From Fimbriimonadia bacterium (lineage in GTDB: Bacteria > Armatimonadota > Fimbriimonadia > Fimbriimonadales > Fimbriimonadaceae), in the NCBI GenBank assembly GCA_029824495.1, contig JALGXY010000428.1, positions 1 to 7,277 on the forward strand: a stretch of DNA of 7,277 nt, read 5' to 3'. Positions 4,578-7,277 of the stretch are shown in pieces. The notes beneath the pieces were generated by a model. It was not told the DNA's origin, ran no database searches, and saw nothing but the letters and a program-made list of their open reading frames with translations. Position numbers and translations under genes: made by a program. How positions within the stretch are numbered: position 1 is the stretch's first letter; the number at the start of each line of letters is the position of its first letter.

Positions 4578-6649
4578 AGGAATACATCAAGCTCGATCTT
4601 CTGTTGCTCCTGCTGGCACTGTTTGCTGCCGCTGTGATCGGCGGTCACTTCTCCTTCATGGCCCAGCCGGGAGCCGGGTTCGGCAATGCGCTGCTCGGCG
4701 GATCAGAAAGCCCGCTGACCACCCGGCTGATTCTCGGCCTGCTGATCTGCGGCGGGCTCGCCTACAACCTGCTCTCTAACCGTGCGGTCACGATTCCGCG
4801 GCAATCTGTCGGCCTGATGCTGCCGTTGGCGGTGCTGATAATCGGGTTCGCGGTCGCCGGATCGGAGTTTAAGGTCGCCAGCTTCGATGCCTGGCTGCAT
4901 TGGGTTGTATATGCCTGCGTCTTCTTTTTGGCGGTTGCCTGTGTCGGACGTCGACACGGTCCAAAGATGGCATTGACTGCCATTGTAATCGGCGCTGCTC
5001 TGATCTCCCTCATTGGAATTCGCGACTATCTCGAGATTTTCCGGGTGGAGCCGACCTACCGTATCTTCTCCCGGTGGCACCAGCCGAATGCGCTTGCAGG
5101 ACTGCTCTGCGCCGCTCTTCCGTTGAGCCTGGCGCTGATCGTCCAGGTGGCGAGAAAACAGGAAAAGCTGCTCTACGGAGTCGGTGCCGTTCTGATCGCA
5201 TTTGGGCTCGTTTTGACTCAGAGCAAGGGCGGCTATCTCGCTGCTGGAGTTGGAGTACTCGGCATGCTCGGCGCGATGACAGCTTGGAAAGGCGGCAAAA
5301 AAGTCTTGACGGCCCTTGTGCCGCTGGCTGTCGCAGCCCTTATGGGATTCGCCCTCACCAAGGCGCCAGCGGGCGAAGGAGCGGGAGCTCTTGCCCGAGT
5401 TGGGGGGCAGGCAGCCGAGGCGACGCAGTCGCAGGCTTTCCGCATCAATCTTTGGAAATCGGCAGCCGAGCTCGTTCAGAAAAAGCCGTTGGGCTGGGGA
5501 CCAGGTACGTTTGGTGAAGAGAGCGCCAGACCCGGCCTCGTGATGCCGACAGAGACCGCGCACCAGGCTTACCTACAGCTTGCATTTGAGGGAGGCATAA
5601 TCTCGCTGCTGCTCGTGCTCGGGATGGCAGTTTTCTGGGTGATCGAGATCTTCCGGGGAGCAAGGAAACTCTCAACCGATCAAAACGTGCTCCGCGCTGG
5701 AACGTTCGGCTGTCTATTGGCAGTCGGTGCTCATGGACTGGTTGAGAGCAGCTTTGCCTACATCGGCATCGGCATTATTCTGTTTGCCGTTCTCGGCATC
5801 GGTCTCAATCTCTCAACGGACGGCTCGCGTCCCGAGCTGATGCCGAAGGGCTTCCGCTTTGGACTGGTGCTGCTTCTCTGCGCGATTCCGCTGCTTCTGC
5901 TCAGTCTCTCATCCAGCAGCGAGATGGCACGCTCGAACCTGATCACAGCGGTGGTCAACTCTGATCAGGCTGCACTTGAGACGAGTCTGAAGCAGGCTGA
6001 ATCTTCGCGTGACGGCGAGCTGATCTACCTCTCGTCGCGCTATACGCGAGATCCCGCCCGGCAGAAGACTGCGCTGTTGCGAGCCGTTACAAATGCACCC
6101 AGCATCAAGCACCATCGAGCTCTGGCTGCCGTACATGCTGCAGAGGGGCAGCCTGGCCAGACGGTCAGTGTTCTTGAGCAGGGGCTCGTTAGAGATCCGA
6201 ACAACCTCGCGGCGCTCGAAATGCTCTACTTAGCTCAGGAAGAGCTGGGCGATCAAGAAAAGGCGATTGAGACGGCCAGACGGCTCGTCGCAGTTGAACA
6301 GACACCCTATTTCCAGGTGAGAGCTTTGGCAGAATTTGTGCCGGTCCAGACCTTTAAGGCGAGGCTCTGGCTCGCTTCGCTGGGGCTCGACCGGACGGAA
6401 AACCTCAGCAAGGCGGTCGAAGGGCTACTCGACTTCCGAAGGACAACCGTTCCTCAGGTGATCCTCTATGCCTCACAGGATCTCGCTTATTCAGGGATTG
6501 ACCGTGATGAAGCGGTCGAGATTCTGAATCAAGGGCTGTCGGCAGCCGAGCTGCTGATCTCGACAGAAGGAGCCGACCCGTCGCTGGGATCTGCTGCCGT
6601 CAACGAATTCTCCGATGCGCTGGCCGAGCTCTCGCCCTCTGACGACTGA
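4574..6649 (+). CDS. O-antigen ligase/polymerase-family membrane protein with TPR-like C-terminus
   Basis: This 691-residue protein has about 12-13 hydrophobic segments between residues 7 and 446, followed by a soluble alpha-helical region (about 450-691). Features of the O-antigen ligase-like family (Wzy/WaaL, PF04932) are visible: RWHQPNALAG at 168-176, LTQSKGGYLA at 214-223, and a large non-cytoplasmic loop with W-K-S-A, GWGPGTF (308-314) and E-T-A-H-Q-A-Y-L-Q (327-335; H330 is a likely functional residue). Such proteins join lipid-linked glycans or transfer them to an acceptor. Residues about 511-577 look like two TPR units (A-L-A-A-V-H-A-A-E-G, then D-P-N-N-L-A-A-L). The chosen start is TTG 4574, overlapping the previous TGA as TTGA, with AAGAGG (4557-4562) upstream. 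A later ATG would cut off the first membrane helix. Polymerase versus ligase cannot be decided. The last 40 codons overlap the convergent PBP gene. Confidence 0.88.
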   Translation: MKEYIKLDLLLLLLALFAAAVIGGHFSFMAQPGAGFGNALLGGSESPLTTRLILGLLICGGLAYNLLSNRAVTIPRQSVGLMLPLAVLIIGFAVAGSEFKVASFDAWLHWVVYACVFFLAVACVGRRHGPKMALTAIVIGAALISLIGIRDYLEIFRVEPTYRIFSRWHQPNALAGLLCAALPLSLALIVQVARKQEKLLYGVGAVLIAFGLVLTQSKGGYLAAGVGVLGMLGAMTAWKGGKKVLTALVPLAVAALMGFALTKAPAGEGAGALARVGGQAAEATQSQAFRINLWKSAAELVQKKPLGWGPGTFGEESARPGLVMPTETAHQAYLQLAFEGGIISLLLVLGMAVFWVIEIFRGARKLSTDQNVLRAGTFGCLLAVGAHGLVESSFAYIGIGIILFAVLGIGLNLSTDGSRPELMPKGFRFGLVLLLCAIPLLLLSLSSSSEMARSNLITAVVNSDQAALETSLKQAESSRDGELIYLSSRYTRDPARQKTALLRAVTNAPSIKHHRALAAVHAAEGQPGQTVSVLEQGLVRDPNNLAALEMLYLAQEELGDQEKAIETARRLVAVEQTPYFQVRALAEFVPVQTFKARLWLASLGLDRTENLSKAVEGLLDFRRTTVPQVILYASQDLAYSGIDRDEAVEILNQGLSAAELLISTEGADPSLGSAAVNEFSDALAELSPSDD

Positions 6650-7277
6650 GGCGGGCCGAACAGGTGGAGCTGGACGATCTCTTTTGCGATCGGCGCAGCC
6701 ACTTCGCCGCCATGCCCCGATGCTTCGACGATAACTACGATGGCGATCTGAGGATCATCGACAGGGGCAAAGCCGACAAACCAGCCGTGCGTCTCCTCGC
6801 CACGTCTGTGCTCAGCGCTGCCTGTCTTTCCCGCCCACTCGAGGCCCGGAATGACAGCACGCCAGGCGGTTCCGGTCGGTGAAACCACTCGATTCAGGGC
6901 TGTCTTGATGTCGGACCAAAACTGCACTGGAGCATCAACCTCAGCGTTCTGAATCGGCGTGGTCGGAACAGACTCACCCCCAACCGGCTGGACCGACTTG
7001 AGCAGGTGAGGCCGATAAGCTTTTCCTTCGTTTGCGACCAGCGCCATCATTGTTGCCATCTGAATTGGAGTCACGGCCAGAGCACCCTGACCGATCGCAA
7101 TATTGGCTGTGTCTCCCGTAAACCACTTGCGCTCATCGCTCAGCTTCCTGATGTCATCTGGAGTGGGAACTTTGCCTTCGGTTTCGCCTGCGATATCGAT
7201 TCCCGTCTTTTCGCCGAGGTGAAGACTGTGTGCAGCTTCCGTCAAGGCCTCAGCTCCCAGATCGATGCCAAGCTGAA
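6529..7277 (-). CDS. mrdA: PBP2/MrdA-like penicillin-binding protein, C-terminal part (5' partial)
   Basis: The frame is open from the right edge (first full codon at 7275) to TGA at 6531-6529, giving 248 visible C-terminal residues. A TTG at 7245 is internal. It matches the end of a class B PBP transpeptidase domain, which cross-links peptidoglycan stem peptides in the periplasm. Visible blocks are GEKTGIDIAGETEG, the GDTANIAIGQG-x(4)-TPIQMA block, the K-T-G box as W-A-G-K-T-G-S-A-E (Lys codon 6828-6826), H-G-W-F-V-G-F-A-P, and G-G-E-V-A-A-P-I-A-K-E-I. The last fits PBP2 (elongasome) somewhat better than FtsI. The SxxK and SxN motifs lie outside the window. The domain ends near LHLFGPP; about 40 further Ser/Ala/Glu-rich residues follow, coded entirely inside the antisense overlap with the ligase gene. 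The symbol is tentative. Confidence 0.88.
   Translation of the reverse strand, partial: QLGIDLGAEALTEAAHSLHLGEKTGIDIAGETEGKVPTPDDIRKLSDERKWFTGDTANIAIGQGALAVTPIQMATMMALVANEGKAYRPHLLKSVQPVGGESVPTTPIQNAEVDAPVQFWSDIKTALNRVVSPTGTAWRAVIPGLEWAGKTGSAEHRRGEETHGWFVGFAPVDDPQIAIVVIVEASGHGGEVAAPIAKEIVQLHLFGPPQSSEGESSASASENSLTAADPSDGSAPSVEISSSAADSP

Noticed and set aside
4703..5563. Antisense open frame of 286 codons inside the O-antigen ligase gene
   Set aside because: It is fully contained in a gene with convincing membrane helices and family motifs. The antisense product is compositionally odd and has no motif.

Overview
The window is a bacterial chromosomal segment. It holds two partial genes at its edges, four complete protein genes and one tRNA. 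A hand count of sample lines gives about 60% GC over the cell-envelope genes and about 50% over the leftmost gene. Rod-type cell-wall synthesis (a PBP2-like transpeptidase), a LysM/SH3/NlpC-P60 peptidoglycan hydrolase and an O-antigen-ligase-like membrane protein point to a free-living bacterium with a peptidoglycan wall and a surface glycan. Shine-Dalgarno signals vary: strong before one possible start, weak or absent before others. I cannot name the organism. A Terrabacteria-type lineage such as Armatimonadota is a guess.

Left part (1-935, + strand then intergenic): the 3' end of an open frame that enters from the left edge. It encodes tandem four-cysteine zinc ribbons followed by 4.5 copies of an exact-length 25-residue repeat. 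This gene is the least explained item here. It is followed by about 190 bp without a gene, which holds the terminator of the opposing tRNA transcript.

Middle left (936-2686, - strand): tRNA-Glu(UUC) with an encoded CCA, and upstream of it a secreted hydrolase with three LysM domains, a bacterial SH3 domain and an NlpC/P60 catalytic domain. A good rho-independent terminator lies just past the tRNA, so the hydrolase mRNA and the tRNA could share it.

Middle right (2831-6649, + strand): a compact operon of two paralogous family-2 glycosyltransferases and a large polytopic O-antigen ligase/polymerase-family protein with a TPR-like C-terminal region. The genes overlap by 20 bp and by 4 bp. A plausible joint role is building and then polymerising or transferring a cell-surface glycan.

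Right edge (6529-7277, - strand): the C-terminal half of a PBP2/MrdA-like transpeptidase, converging on the ligase. The two coding regions overlap tail to tail by 121 bp. In the overlap the PBP encodes only a Ser/Ala-rich tail. Apart from the zinc-ribbon gene and the tRNA, the window is a cell-envelope neighbourhood: peptidoglycan hydrolysis, peptidoglycan synthesis and surface glycan assembly. I see no CRISPR array, transposase, phage gene or toxin-antitoxin pair.
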